DNA from: Kitasatospora sp. MMS16-BH015
GTDB lineage: Bacteria; Actinomycetota; Actinomycetes; Streptomycetales; Streptomycetaceae
Reading direction: 5' to 3'
DNA: 64,000 bases
Assembly (NCBI RefSeq): GCF_002943525.1
Contig: NZ_CP025394.1
Location: 1-64,000 of the forward strand
Both the position numbers and the translations under genes were made by a program. Under the pieces are notes generated by a model. The model did not search any database. It was given only the letters and a program-made list of their open reading frames with translations, and was not told the origin of the DNA. Shown in pieces: positions 10,768 through 19,887 of the stretch (within the stretch, counting starts at the first letter, position 1; each line of letters opens with the position of its first letter).

Positions 10768-11149
10768 GGGGCAATCCTTCCCGGTCCCGAGACCGGGAAG
10801 CCCGCTCGGGTGTGCGATCGGATCGGTCACCGGGGAGGGCGCCCGGCGGTGCACGCCGGTTCGTGCCACGTCGCAACGGACCGGCGTGCCGCCCTCGCGG
10901 CAGGCGTACCGGGTGCGGTGGTCGAGGCCGTCCAGGCGGTCACCAAGCAACCGGGCGTCGCGTGAGAGGAGATGGTCCGCACCGTTGCGGCCCGCCCCCG
11001 AGCAGCGCGAGCGCCTCGCCGCCAGGTACGCCACCGCCCGCTGACCCCGGGGGCTGCCGAAGCGCGAGCAGGTCGAGGCCATCGTGCGCCCGGTCGACCC
11101 GAAACTGCTCGCAGAGCGGTGGAAGTCCGCTGCTTGGCAGGGGAGTTGT
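10768..11149. other. No supported gene
   Basis: No complete gene is visible. On the minus strand a protein-like stretch (DARLLGDRLDGLDHRTRYAC, about 10960-10900) runs in frame into the DUF402 start region and could be a remnant, but I cannot identify it. Confidence 0.4.
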
Positions 11150-11350
11150 GAGGGGAAATTCCGTGGTGGTCACCGCTGCCGCCGCGCGTCTCCAGGAGAC
11201 GGGTTCGGCCTCCTTCGAGGGGAAGCGACATCTCGTGCCGCTATGCCGTCCAGGACAAGACCTGGGTGACCGGCTCTGGCAAGGGGCCCTGGGAGGTCTG
11301 CTTCGTCGAGGCCGACGCCGACACCCTCAGAGCGTCGACCCCGCCGAGAC
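11150..11350 (+). pseudogene. C-terminal remnant of an ArsI/CadI-type glyoxalase-fold protein
   Basis: The fragment reads VTAAAARLQETGSASFE, then after a frame change near 11220 SDISCRYAVQDKTWVTGSGK followed by PWEVCFVEADADTL. This matches the C-terminal half of ArsI (C-As lyase) / cadmium-induced CadI proteins, in which CCY..QDK.WV.....PWEVY is conserved. The first cysteine of the usual pair is present (SC) and the second is replaced by R. The N-terminal half is missing and no arsenic genes are adjacent. Confidence 0.5.
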
Positions 11351-11580
11351 CCCGACCGAGGCGAAGGCCGAGGCGAAGGCCGAACCAGCACTCGCACGGA
11401 CGGCCCGGCGGCCCGGCAGGGCCCTGCCACGGGTCGGCTCGATTGCCTCGCCCGCATCGCCGGCGCATCCTCGAGCGGCGTCAGCGGTCAGGGCGCGGTC
11501 CGTGGTTCAGCCGTGGTCCAGCACGGAATCAGCCCGACGTCCGCGCTCGAGACCGCCGTCGTGCGGACGGCGTGGCCGGT

Positions 11581-12216
11581 TCAGGGTGCGAGTGCGGGGG
11601 CGAGGCCTTCGGCGAGCAGGCGGAAGGCTCGGTCGGTGGCGGCGACGGCCTCCGGGTAGACCTCGTCGGCCGAGCGGCCGGCTGCCAGTCGGTCGCTGAC
11701 CAGGCCGGCCAGGGTGTGCAGGACCGTGATGACCTGGACGGCGGCGAGGCGGGCGGTGAGGTCGTCGGCGCCGGCTTCGCGCAGGGCCTCGGCCAGGGCG
11801 GTCACGCTGCGCTCGCGGTAGCGGATCAGACGCTCGGTCAGGCCCCCCGTCCCGGTGACCAGGCGGTAGAAGGCCACCGCCTCGGGGTCGGAGGTGAGCG
11901 CGGTGTTCGGGTCGCGCCGCGCCAGCGCGTCGAGCTGGTGGGCGTGCAGGGCGGCCAGCGGGGCGGTGCCGGCCGGGCGGGCGCGGACCACCCGGGCGGC
12001 CTCGTCCTCGTGGTCGGCGAACCGGTGCAGGACCAGGTCCTCCTTGCTGGGGAAGTAGGTGAACAGGGTGCGCTTGGAGACCTCGGCCGCCTCGGCGATC
12101 TCCACCACCGACACCTCGTCGAACCCGCGCCGCAGGAACAGCCCGATCGCCACGTCGGCGATCAGCTGCCGCGTGCGCTGCTTCTTGCGTTCCCGCAGTC
12201 CCAGGTGTTCGGCCAT
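11581..12216 (-). CDS. TetR family transcriptional regulator
   Basis: A 211-residue regulator. The N-terminal HTH is RTRQLIADVAIGLFLRRGFD followed by EVSVVEIAEAAEVSKRTLFT and YFPSKEDLV, a standard TetR DNA-binding domain at residues 14-62. The C-terminal ligand-binding domain is all-helical. The gene is divergent from the FAD monooxygenase at 12306. The shared 89-bp gap holds a palindrome (12257-12269) next to a -10-like hexamer, so the regulator probably represses the monooxygenase and itself. The ligand is unknown. Confidence 0.9.
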   Translation of the reverse strand: MAEHLGLRERKKQRTRQLIADVAIGLFLRRGFDEVSVVEIAEAAEVSKRTLFTYFPSKEDLVLHRFADHEDEAARVVRARPAGTAPLAALHAHQLDALARRDPNTALTSDPEAVAFYRLVTGTGGLTERLIRYRERSVTALAEALREAGADDLTARLAAVQVITVLHTLAGLVSDRLAAGRSADEVYPEAVAATDRAFRLLAEGLAPALAP

Positions 12217-12240
12217 GCGGCCACTCTAGCAGCCCGTCCC

Positions 12241-12277
12241 GCACTCAGTAGATTTTTGCACCGAGTGCAGTTATAGT
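12241..12277 (+). promoter_or_regulatory. Putative TetR operator and promoter of the FAD monooxygenase
   Basis: TGCAC-CGA-GTGCA (12257-12269) is a perfect inverted repeat. A related half-site GCACTCAGT begins at 12241. TATAGT at 12272-12277 fits a -10 hexamer. The monooxygenase start at 12306 has AGGAGG at 12294-12299. The palindrome lies just upstream of the -10, so binding would block initiation in the rightward direction. Confidence 0.6.
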
Positions 12278-12305
12278 CTGGGTTACCGAATCGAGGAGGC
12301 ACAGC

Positions 12306-13862
12306 ATGAACACCGAGACCGTCGAGGTCCTCGTCGTCGGGGCCGGGGGCGCGGGCCTGACCCTCGCCACCGAGCTCGCCCTGGCGGGCGTGTCCGCCCT
12401 GGTGCTGGACCAGCGGCCCGGCCGCGACCCGCAGTCCCGGGCCGGCGCGATCCAGCCGCGCACCGCCGAGGTGCTCCAGCTGCGCGGCCTGCTGGAGGAG
12501 GCGCTCCAGCGCTCCGTCGGCCGGCCGACCACGGGCGGCCACTTCGCCGGGCTGCCGGCTCCGCTGGACTACTCCGCCTGGGACACCCGCCACCCCTACC
12601 CCGTCAGCCTCCCCCAGGACCGGCTGGAGGCCGTCCTGGAGGAGCGCCTGGCGCAGCTGGGCGGGCGGATCCTGCGGCTGCACCGCGTGGTCGGCCTCCA
12701 CCAGGACGGCGACGGCGCGACGGTCACCGCCGACACCCCGCAGGGCCCCCGCACCTTCCGCGGCCGCTACCTGGCCGCCTGCGACGGCGCGCACAGCGGC
12801 CTGCGCAAGCTCGTCGGCGCGGCCTTCCCCGGCCAGGCCGCCACCCTGCGCAGCGCCAGCGCCGACCTGGTGCTCAGCGGCCCCGTCGACGACGGCGCCG
12901 ACCACATCAGCGGCCAGATCCGCACCTCGCCCGCCGGGCACTTCACCCTGCTGACCCCACTGGGCGGCGGACTGCACAAACTCCTCTTCTCCGGCCCCGA
13001 GACCGCCCTGGCCGAGCGGGACGCGCCGGTGACGGCCGACGAGGTCCGCGCCGTGCTGAAGGCCACCCACGGCCCGCGGGTCGACGTGGTCGAGCTGCGC
13101 CACGCCTCGCGCTTCAGCAACGCCAGCCGCCAGCTGGAGCGGTACCGGCACGGCCGGGTGTTCTTCGCCGGCGACTCCGCGCACATCCACCTGCCGGCCG
13201 GCGGCCAGGGTCTCAACCTCGGCGTCCAGGACGCGTTCAACCTCGGCTGGAAGCTGGCCGCCGTCCTGCGGGACGGAGCCGGCGAGCAGCTCCTGGACAC
13301 CTACCACACCGAGCGGCACCCCGTCGCCGCCCGGGTGATCACCCTCACCCGCGCCCAAGGCGCCATCATGGGCCCGCAGCGCGACGGCGGACTGGCCGAA
13401 CTGCGCGAGGTGCTCACCGACCTGATCCGCCTGCCCGAGGCCAACCGCCACCTGGCCGGAATGATGTCCGGCCTCGACCTGCGCTACCCCATGCCGCAAC
13501 ACGGCGACCACCCACTGCCGCAGGACAGCGACCACCCACTGCCGCAGGACGGCGACCACCCGCTGCTCGGCCTGCGCATGCCCGACCTCGACCTGACCGT
13601 CGACGGGCACCCGGTGCGCTTCAGCGACCTGACCCGCACCGGCAAGGGCGTCCTCCTCGAACTCCGCGCCACCGACCTGACCACCGCCGACCCCTGGAAC
13701 CGGCGGATCACCCGGGTCCGGGCCACCGTCGAGGCCAACGACACCGGCCCGACGACCGACACCGAGGCACTGCTCGTGCGCCCGGACGGCTACGTCTGCT
13801 GGGCCGGCGGCCCCGGCCTCACCACCGCGCTGAACCACTGGTTCGGCCCGGCCACCACCTGA
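12306..13862 (+). CDS. FAD-dependent aromatic-ring-type monooxygenase
   Basis: A 518-residue flavoprotein. The dinucleotide-binding motif VLVVGAGGAGLTLATELA is at residues 5-22. RAGAIQPRTAEVLQLRGL is the substrate-side helix. The DG/GD motif region is LAACDGAHSGLRKLVGAAF. The FAD ribityl motif is FFAGDSAHIHLPAGGQGLNL. A C-terminal thioredoxin-like domain follows. This is the class A hydroxylase layout of PheA/TfdB and polyketide hydroxylases such as RdmE (family knowledge), using NAD(P)H and O2. Residues 400-421 carry a tandem 8-residue repeat absent from the usual family loop. It is divergent from a TetR regulator and probably induced by its substrate. No other catabolic or polyketide genes are adjacent. 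Confidence 0.9.
   Translation: MNTETVEVLVVGAGGAGLTLATELALAGVSALVLDQRPGRDPQSRAGAIQPRTAEVLQLRGLLEEALQRSVGRPTTGGHFAGLPAPLDYSAWDTRHPYPVSLPQDRLEAVLEERLAQLGGRILRLHRVVGLHQDGDGATVTADTPQGPRTFRGRYLAACDGAHSGLRKLVGAAFPGQAATLRSASADLVLSGPVDDGADHISGQIRTSPAGHFTLLTPLGGGLHKLLFSGPETALAERDAPVTADEVRAVLKATHGPRVDVVELRHASRFSNASRQLERYRHGRVFFAGDSAHIHLPAGGQGLNLGVQDAFNLGWKLAAVLRDGAGEQLLDTYHTERHPVAARVITLTRAQGAIMGPQRDGGLAELREVLTDLIRLPEANRHLAGMMSGLDLRYPMPQHGDHPLPQDSDHPLPQDGDHPLLGLRMPDLDLTVDGHPVRFSDLTRTGKGVLLELRATDLTTADPWNRRITRVRATVEANDTGPTTDTEALLVRPDGYVCWAGGPGLTTALNHWFGPATT
13503..13568 (+). repeat. 24-bp in-frame tandem repeat (GDHPLPQD)
   Basis: Units at 13503-13526 and 13527-13550 encode GDHPLPQD and SDHPLPQD. A third, partial unit from 13551 encodes GDHPLL. 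The preceding MPQH is a degenerate half unit. The 24-bp length keeps the frame open. The repeat lies in the loop before the C-terminal MPDLDLTVDG domain of the FAD monooxygenase. Confidence 0.95.
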
Positions 13863-14047
13863 ACCGAACCCGAGCCCGGCGCCAATCGCGGGAGACACCG
13901 CCGAGCGTCCGTCAACCGCGGCTTCTGCAGACGATCCCACCGGCCCGTGGTGGGGAAACCGGGCATCCGGCGGACACGGGCGTGCTCCAGCCGAAGAGGG
14001 AGCGGACGGAACCATGCCGGGGCCGGCTTCGTCTCACTGCCATAGGG

Positions 14048-14826
14048 ATGGTGTTCCGGTACGTGGCCAAGACTGCCGTCGTGTCGGCTCTGGTGGTGGC
14101 GATTTCCACACGTTCGCACCGTCGCACCCGGCCCGGACGGCCCGGGCGGCCCCTCCTCCCGGTCCTCCGTTCTTCACCGGCTATACCGGGCAAGTCATCG
14201 TCGGCGCGGACGACCGCGCGCTGACGATCGGCCCTTTCGGCGCGATCGGCGGCACGTGCGGCGACACCGCGACGCCTATCGCGACCGAGTCCACGGGAGC
14301 GGTCGCACTCGGCATCGAATACACCCCGCAGGCCCGCTCCATACCCGTCGGGCTCTGCGCGGCAGCCCAGACCGCAGCCGGCTCCGTGCAACTGGCCCAG
14401 CCCCTCGGCCACCGCGCCCTCGTGGACCGCGCCACCGGAGCAGCGCTCAAGTCCTTCGACGGACGCCGACTGCTCCATCCCGCCCGCATCCCGGCCGGCT
14501 ACCGGCTGAGCTACACCGCTCCGCTCGGCGCGGCCACCACCGGGGCGGTCCAGCACTGGCAGTCGCCCACCGCGATCGGCGACCTGTCCCTCACCCAGGT
14601 CGACGGCCCCCTGAGCGCCGCCGTCAACGCCGTCGGCCTCGGCCTGCACAACCCGTACCGGAGTTCACCACCGCTGGTGGTCCACGGGCACCCCGCGATC
14701 CAGTTCGACTACTCCGGCGCGATCGCCTGGTCCGAGAACGGCGAGACGATGCTGCTCCTGTGGACCAGACCCGATCCCCCACCAACCGCCACCGCCACCG
14801 CCGCCATCGCCGACAGCGGCACGTGA
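14048..14826 (+). pseudogene. Secreted or membrane-anchored hypothetical protein with an N-terminal frameshift
   Basis: ATG 14048 opens MVFRYVAKTAVVSALVVAIS, a typical signal or anchor segment. The downstream protein-like sequence (HTFAPSHPARTARAAPPPGP, then FFTGYTGQVIVGADDRALTI) lies in another frame entered near 14100. From there it is open for 240 codons to a TGA at 14824-14826, with well-behaved sequence such as GTCGDTATPIATESTGAVAL and LLLWTRPDPPPTATATAA. The gene may be a recent single-frameshift mutant or a miscalled sequence. I do not recognise the family. It is probably extracellular if expressed. Confidence 0.45.
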
Positions 14827-15258
14827 GAACGCACCGGGCAACAGGAACGCCCGAGGCGACCAGCAGCGCTTCACACGGGCCTGGGAGGTCCTCACGGACA
14901 ACACACAACCCAACCTGCACCCGCGAACCCCCGGCCGATCGGGACAGCGAAGGCGGCCACCTTCCCCGAAGCCCGTCGCCCGACCGCCCAGGCACTGGAC
15001 GGCGAGCAGCTCGCCGGGACCTTGACCCAGGCGCAGGCCGAAGCTGCCTGCGCCTGCGGAAGCCGACCGCCCGCCCGGCCGCCCTCCCCCTCGCCCCTCC
15101 TCTCCTCGGCCCGTGGCGCCGCGAAGCGAGCCCGCCGGGCCACCGGCCAGCGGACCGTCCCGACGCCGCCGGCGCGCACCATCGGGTGGCCGCGACCTTG
15201 TCTCCGCTCCTGCTCTGCACGCTGGCTCCCCTGGGCGGCTCCGGGTGGAATCCGAGCC
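14827..15258. other. No supported gene
   Basis: No start, ribosome-binding site or recognised domain. Short coding-like stretches (RFTRAWEVLTDNTQPNLHPR near 14870; ARRPTAQALDGEQLAGTLTQ near 14970-15030) may be remnants of unidentified genes. Confidence 0.4.
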
Positions 15259-16110
15259 ATGCCGGTCCGCGGAAATAGGGCCCGACGCCACCGGTTGACC
15301 GATGCTCAGATGGAGGCCGCTGCCGTCACCCACGTGGACCTCACCTTGACTTCCGGAACCTTCGCCCATCGACCCGCGCTTCCCTTCACCCCCGGTACGG
15401 CGGGAGTCGGCAGGGTCGTCGGCGGAGAGGAGGGGTTTGCGGGCCGACGTGTCCTGGCCCGGGGCACGGACGTCGGTCTGGAGCGTCCGGGGACCCGGGC
15501 CGAGCTGATCGCCGTTCCCCTCACAGGAGTGCGTGGTGTGCCGGAGAGCGTCGGGGCGGCCCTGGCCGCCACCTGCCACTCGCCCATGACCAACGCCTGG
15601 GCCGCCGTCGACCCGATCGGCCGCGTCCGCCCGGGCCACCGTGTCCTGGTGACGGGAGCCTCCGGCGGGGTGGGCTCCATGGCAGTCCAGCTCGCCGCAC
15701 GTGCCGGCGCCCACGTCCTGGCCGCTGTCCGCAGTGAGGAGGAAGCGGCCGCCGCGGTGCTCGGCGCGGCACCCGAGATCCTGATCGGCCGCGGTCCCGA
15801 CGCGCTGGCCGCAGCCAATGCCGATGCCGATGCCGAGGGAGGCATCGATGTCCTGATGGACACCGTGGGCGGCGACACGGTACCCACCTTCCCGAACGTG
15901 ATGCGGCACGGTGGCCGTGCCGTCCTGGTCGGCTACGTCGCCGGTACCACCCTGAGCGTCGATCTGCCGTCCCTGCTGGCCCGGGACATCGCGCTCCTGC
16001 CGGTGAACATGGTCCGCCGCCGAGTTCCCGACGACGTCTTCCACTCCCTGCTGGAAGAACTCGGCAGCGGCCGACTGAAGATGATCACTCAAGGCGCAGG
16101 CTCGGACACG
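15259..16110 (+). pseudogene. Medium-chain reductase (quinone oxidoreductase type), truncated at both ends
   Basis: The sequence enters the family in the middle of the first domain with MEAAAVTHVDLTLTSGTFAH, so the first 30-40 residues of the GroES-like fold are missing. The Rossmann part is present: GHRVLVTGASGGVGSMAVQL is the NADPH-binding motif. Towards the end LVNMVRRRVPDDVFHSLLEELG-type sequence is seen (exact start LPVNMVRRRVPDDVFHSLLE), then LKMITQGAGSD, after which the family sequence stops without a stop codon and the frame runs into the antisense of the next gene. It is therefore a fragment. It resembles qor-like reductases that lack structural zinc. Confidence 0.65.
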
Positions 16111-18117
16111 TCACCATTCGACGACCAGCCACCCTCTGTGCGGAAGCGATGCTGCCAAGGCGAGTTCAGCGCCATGACGCCGCAGCTCTACCGGTGTGGG
16201 TGCAGTCAGTGGAGCCAGCAGCGTCGCCTCTGGGTCGGTCGGCGCAGCGTGTGGGAGCCGCAGTCGTACCCGTGCGGGGTCGGCGCTGCCGTTGGCGATG
16301 GCGAGCCGGGTGGCGCCGTCCGTGTGGGACAGGTGTGGGATCAGCAGCGGGCCGCCGGTGACCAGCGGCAGCGCCGGGCGCTCGCCCTCGGCGTAACGGA
16401 CGGCGCGGTGCAGCAGGCGTTGCCCGGTGTCGTCACAGGGCAGCAGCTCGAGCGCGGTCGCGGCCAGCACGGCGGCCCGGCCGCCGAGCGGGTTGGTGAA
16501 CGCCGTCCGGCCTGGGCCCCACGGCAGGCCGTCCGGCGTCCGGATCTCGGTCCACACCTGCGCGCCGGGCGCCGGGGCGAGCCGGGCGAGCGCCGGCTGG
16601 ACGTTCACACTGAGCGGCACGCCGCCGTCCAGGACGTGCTCCTCGGCGTAGACCTGGTCACCGTCGGACTGCTCGCGGCTGACCAGGACGGCGTCGGTCA
16701 GACCGATGAGGGGGCCGTGGCCGCGGCGGACCAGGATTTCGGCGGCGGTGCCGTCCAGCAGCAGGCCTTCGCCGAGCAGCGCGCGCAGTCGGTCGTCGGT
16801 GAATGCGTGGGCGTGCTGCCCGAAGAGGGCCTGGACGGGCGCGGCGGGGTCGGCGGTGACGGGGACGCCGTAGCGCAGCAGCCAGTCGGCGACTGGGGCC
16901 GGGTCGGCCGCGGCGGCCAGGGCGGTCAGGGTCGCCCTCGTGCTGTGCGCGTGGGTGGCGGCGTCGGGGCGGACGGCGAGGCCGACGCCGGCGGTGGTGG
17001 CGGCCTGGTCGCCGTAGCGGTCGGCGAGCCAGTCGAGCGCGGGGCGGGAGCGCCGCAGCAGGGCGGTGACCTGCGGGTGGCGGGCGGCGCGGCGGGTGTT
17101 CATGGGGTGCAGGTTGAGCAGCAGCGCGTGCGAGCCGGCGAGTTGGGCGGCGGCCAGTTCGGACCAGGTCTGGGTGTCGGATTTGGACCAGGCGGTGTGC
17201 GGCCAGTTCTCGATCTCGGGCTCACTCCGCGCGGCGCCCGGGCGCAGCGCCCGCTGCAGCTCCAAGGACCAGAGCTGGCGGGAGAGTTCCCGGCCCGGGG
17301 TGTCGCTGTAGGGGGCGAAGTGCGGGCGGTGGGCGACGCGTCCGCGGATCGCGAGGGCGTCGAAGAGGGCGGGCCAGTCGCGGCCCTCGACCGAGTGGGC
17401 GTCCAGGCCGGAGCTCATCAGGCCCAGCGTGCTGCGTCCGCCGGAGCGGAGTGCGACCTCGGCGGCGAGGGCGGCGGCGACCTCCACTTGCGCGTCGCGC
17501 CAGACCTGTTGCAGCTGGGCGCGCCAGGGGTGCGGCGGGCCGGGGGCGGTGACGGCGGCGACCAGTTCGGCGCGGCCCACGGCCTGCCCGCTCAGCGCGG
17601 CGAAGCGGTCCAGCATGAGGGGTTCGAAGCCGCCGCCCCACTCGAGCGGGGCGTGGTTGTGGTAGCGGAAGTCGTCCTCCAGCCACAGCACCCGGAAGCC
17701 CAGTTCGGCGAAGCGCCCGTAGTGGGCGAGCAGCCAGGCGCGCCACTGCGGGCAGGCGAAGGAGGCCTGGGCGGCGGCGACCTGCCCGGTGGGCGAGACC
17801 ATGGGGGCGAATCCGAGCCTGTCCAGGGTGCCGTGACGGCCCCGGTCCGCGTGGCCGACGGTGACCCAGGGGTTGAGGCTGACCGCGAGCCCGGCGTCGG
17901 CCAGGATCTGCCGCGCGGTGGCGGCGGCCTCGAACCAGGCGTCCTCGGCGGGGCCGGTCGGGTGGCCGGCGAAGGCCTCCTCGGCGCCGGTGAGCAGCAC
18001 CACCTCGCTCACGCCGGCTTCGGCGCAGACGCCCGCGAGCTCCGTCGCGTCGGCGGCGACCCGGGTCGGGGCGGGGCCGGCGTGGATCTGGAACCTCAGG
18101 TGGTAGCGGGCGGGCAT
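16111..18117 (-). CDS. Glycoside-hydrolase-like (TIM-barrel) enzyme of a sugar ABC operon
   Basis: A 668-residue cytoplasmic protein with no signal peptide. The N-terminal half looks like a TIM barrel: NPWVTVGHADRGRHGTLDRL, then FRVLWLEDDFRYHNHAPLEW at residues 141-160, whose E147/D148/D149 are candidate catalytic acids. The SSGLDAHSVEGRDW and LHPMNTRRAARHP segments follow. The C-terminal part ends in beta-rich sequence (LPHRGWLVVEW). This resembles GH42-like or uncharacterised beta-glycosidase relatives; I cannot name a family with certainty. It is the last gene of the operon, ten bases after the second permease, which implies it cleaves the imported sugar. Confidence 0.7.
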   Translation of the reverse strand: MPARYHLRFQIHAGPAPTRVAADATELAGVCAEAGVSEVVLLTGAEEAFAGHPTGPAEDAWFEAAATARQILADAGLAVSLNPWVTVGHADRGRHGTLDRLGFAPMVSPTGQVAAAQASFACPQWRAWLLAHYGRFAELGFRVLWLEDDFRYHNHAPLEWGGGFEPLMLDRFAALSGQAVGRAELVAAVTAPGPPHPWRAQLQQVWRDAQVEVAAALAAEVALRSGGRSTLGLMSSGLDAHSVEGRDWPALFDALAIRGRVAHRPHFAPYSDTPGRELSRQLWSLELQRALRPGAARSEPEIENWPHTAWSKSDTQTWSELAAAQLAGSHALLLNLHPMNTRRAARHPQVTALLRRSRPALDWLADRYGDQAATTAGVGLAVRPDAATHAHSTRATLTALAAAADPAPVADWLLRYGVPVTADPAAPVQALFGQHAHAFTDDRLRALLGEGLLLDGTAAEILVRRGHGPLIGLTDAVLVSREQSDGDQVYAEEHVLDGGVPLSVNVQPALARLAPAPGAQVWTEIRTPDGLPWGPGRTAFTNPLGGRAAVLAATALELLPCDDTGQRLLHRAVRYAEGERPALPLVTGGPLLIPHLSHTDGATRLAIANGSADPARVRLRLPHAAPTDPEATLLAPLTAPTPVELRRHGAELALAASLPHRGWLVVEW

Positions 18118-18127
18118 GCCACTCCCC

Positions 18128-18991
18128 TCATCTGACGCTCCCCGCGACCAGGCCGGAGCGCCAGTACCGTTGCAGCGAAAGGAACATCACGACCAGCGGC
18201 ACGACCGAGACGGCGGCGGCGGTGATCACGACGTTGAACGGCACGGCGTCCCCGATGCCGCGCTGGGCCTGCCAGCCGACCAGGCCGACGGTGACCGGCT
18301 GGAGCCGGTCGTCGGCCAGCATCAGGGCGGGCAGCAGGTAGTTGGACCAGATCGCGACGAACTGGAAGAGGAAGACCGTCACCAGTGCGGGCGACATCAG
18401 CCGCACCGCGATCGTGCCGAAGATCCGCACCTCGCCCGCGCCGTCGACACGTCCGGCCTCGAGCAGTTCGTCGGGGACGGAGGCGGCGGCGTAGATGCGG
18501 GCGAGGTAGACGCCGAAGGGGCTGACCATGCTGGGGATCAGGACGCCCCAGTAGGTGTTGACCAGGTGGATCGGCGAGAAGAGCAGGTAGAGCGGGATGG
18601 CCAGCAGTGGCTGGGGGACCAGGACCGCGGCGAGCACGATGTTGCCGGCCAGTTCCCGGCCGCGGAAGGCGTATTTGGCCAGAGCGTAGCCGGCCAGGGC
18701 GGAGACCGCGGTGGAGACGGCGGCGCCGCCGAGTGCGTACAGGGCGGTGTTGGCCAGCCAGGTGGTGTAGATGCCGCCCTGGCGGTCGAAGACCTGGCGC
18801 AGGTTGTCCGGCAGGACGAAGCGCCCGCCGAACCAGAAGCCGCCGGTGGCGAAGAGGTCGGAGTTGGTCTTGGTGGTGGAGACAAGGAGCCACCAGACCG
18901 GGGCCAGGAAGTAGACGGAGGCTGTGCCGAGTACGGCGAGGGTGACCCAGCGTCCGCCGCGCCCCTGCGGGACGGTGCCGATGGTGCTCAT
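18128..18991 (-). CDS. Carbohydrate ABC transporter permease, MalG type
   Basis: A 287-residue membrane protein with six predicted helices. The first is WVTLAVLGTASVYFLAPVWW, and the CUT1 hallmark ELLEAGRVDGAGEVRIFGTI (the EAA loop that docks onto the ATPase) precedes the last helices. Its ATG at 18991 overlaps the upstream stop in an ATGA, showing translational coupling with the first permease. No ATP-binding subunit is encoded here, so the system probably uses a shared MsiK-type ATPase encoded elsewhere, as known for streptomycete CUT1 importers. Confidence 0.92.
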   Translation of the reverse strand: MSTIGTVPQGRGGRWVTLAVLGTASVYFLAPVWWLLVSTTKTNSDLFATGGFWFGGRFVLPDNLRQVFDRQGGIYTTWLANTALYALGGAAVSTAVSALAGYALAKYAFRGRELAGNIVLAAVLVPQPLLAIPLYLLFSPIHLVNTYWGVLIPSMVSPFGVYLARIYAAASVPDELLEAGRVDGAGEVRIFGTIAVRLMSPALVTVFLFQFVAIWSNYLLPALMLADDRLQPVTVGLVGWQAQRGIGDAVPFNVVITAAAVSVVPLVVMFLSLQRYWRSGLVAGSVR

Positions 18992-19887
18992 AGGGCGGCT
19001 CCCTTCCGCTGGACCAGGCGCAGGAAGCCGAAGGAGAGCACGAAGGCGAGCAGCGCGAGGATCACCGACTCGGTGGCGGCGTAGCCGAAGTTGTTGTCGT
19101 CGACCGCGTGGTACGCGGCGAAGATCGGGGTGTAGCTGGAGGAGAGATTGGGCGCGACGTGCTGGAGCACGGCCGGCTCGTTGTAGAGCTGGGCGGTGCC
19201 GATGATGGAGAAGACGGTGGTCAGCACGAGCGCGGGGCGGACGATGGGCACCTTGACGTGCCAGGCGATGCGCCAGGCGGAGCAGCCGTCCATCCGGGCG
19301 GCCTCGGCGAGCTCGGGCGGGATGGCCTGGAGCGCGGAGTGGATGATGAGCATGTTGTAACCGGTCCAGGCCCAGGTGAGCATGTTGCCGACGGTGGGGG
19401 CGAGCATGGCGTCCGAGGTGAGGTCCAGGTGCAGGCCCAGGGTGTGCGCGGCGGCGGTGATCGGACTGAGCCCGGGTGCGACCAGGTAGGACCACATCAG
19501 CGCGCCGACGACGCCGGGCAGCGCGTAGGGCAGGAAGAACGCGAGGCGGAAGAAGCGCTTGAACAGGGTGGAGCGGGCGTCCAGCAGCAGCGCGAGCAGC
19601 AGGGCCAGACCCAGCATCAGCGGCACCTGGACGACGCCGATCAGCAGCACCCGCAGCAGTGAGCCGCGGAAGTCGGCGTCGTGCAGCGCGTCGGCGTAGT
19701 TGGCGAGCCCGGCGAAGGTCTGGGTGGGCGGGGTCAGGCCGAGGCCGTCGCGGTGCGGCTTGAACAGGCTCTGGTAGACGGTCCAGCCGATCGGGGCCAG
19801 GTAGCAGAGCGCGAAGAGCACGGCGAAGGGCAGGAGGAACGCGGCGGCGGTGCGAGCCCGCCGCTGTGTGGGGCGCATGGCGGTCAT
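18988..19887 (-). CDS. Carbohydrate ABC transporter permease, MalF type
   Basis: A 299-residue permease. It starts MTAMRPTQRRARTAAAFLLP, with a first helix FLLPFAVLFALCYLAPIGWT, and carries the EAA loop ELAEAARMDGCSAWRIAWHV. It pairs with the MalG-type permease to form the channel of a CUT1 importer. ATG 19887 overlaps the TGA of the solute-binding protein gene (ATGA), and its own stop overlaps the next start the same way. A second ATG nine bases in is a possible alternative start. Confidence 0.92.
   Translation of the reverse strand: MTAMRPTQRRARTAAAFLLPFAVLFALCYLAPIGWTVYQSLFKPHRDGLGLTPPTQTFAGLANYADALHDADFRGSLLRVLLIGVVQVPLMLGLALLLALLLDARSTLFKRFFRLAFFLPYALPGVVGALMWSYLVAPGLSPITAAAHTLGLHLDLTSDAMLAPTVGNMLTWAWTGYNMLIIHSALQAIPPELAEAARMDGCSAWRIAWHVKVPIVRPALVLTTVFSIIGTAQLYNEPAVLQHVAPNLSSSYTPIFAAYHAVDDNNFGYAATESVILALLAFVLSFGFLRLVQRKGAAL

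Noticed and set aside
12162..14015. A 617-codon minus-strand open frame
   Set aside because: Antisense shadow of the FAD monooxygenase, which has clear FAD motifs on the other strand.
15022..18135. A 1,037-codon plus-strand open frame
   Set aside because: Its first third covers the truncated quinone reductase; the rest is antisense to the 16111-18117 enzyme gene, with Gly/Arg/Val-rich shadow composition and no domain.
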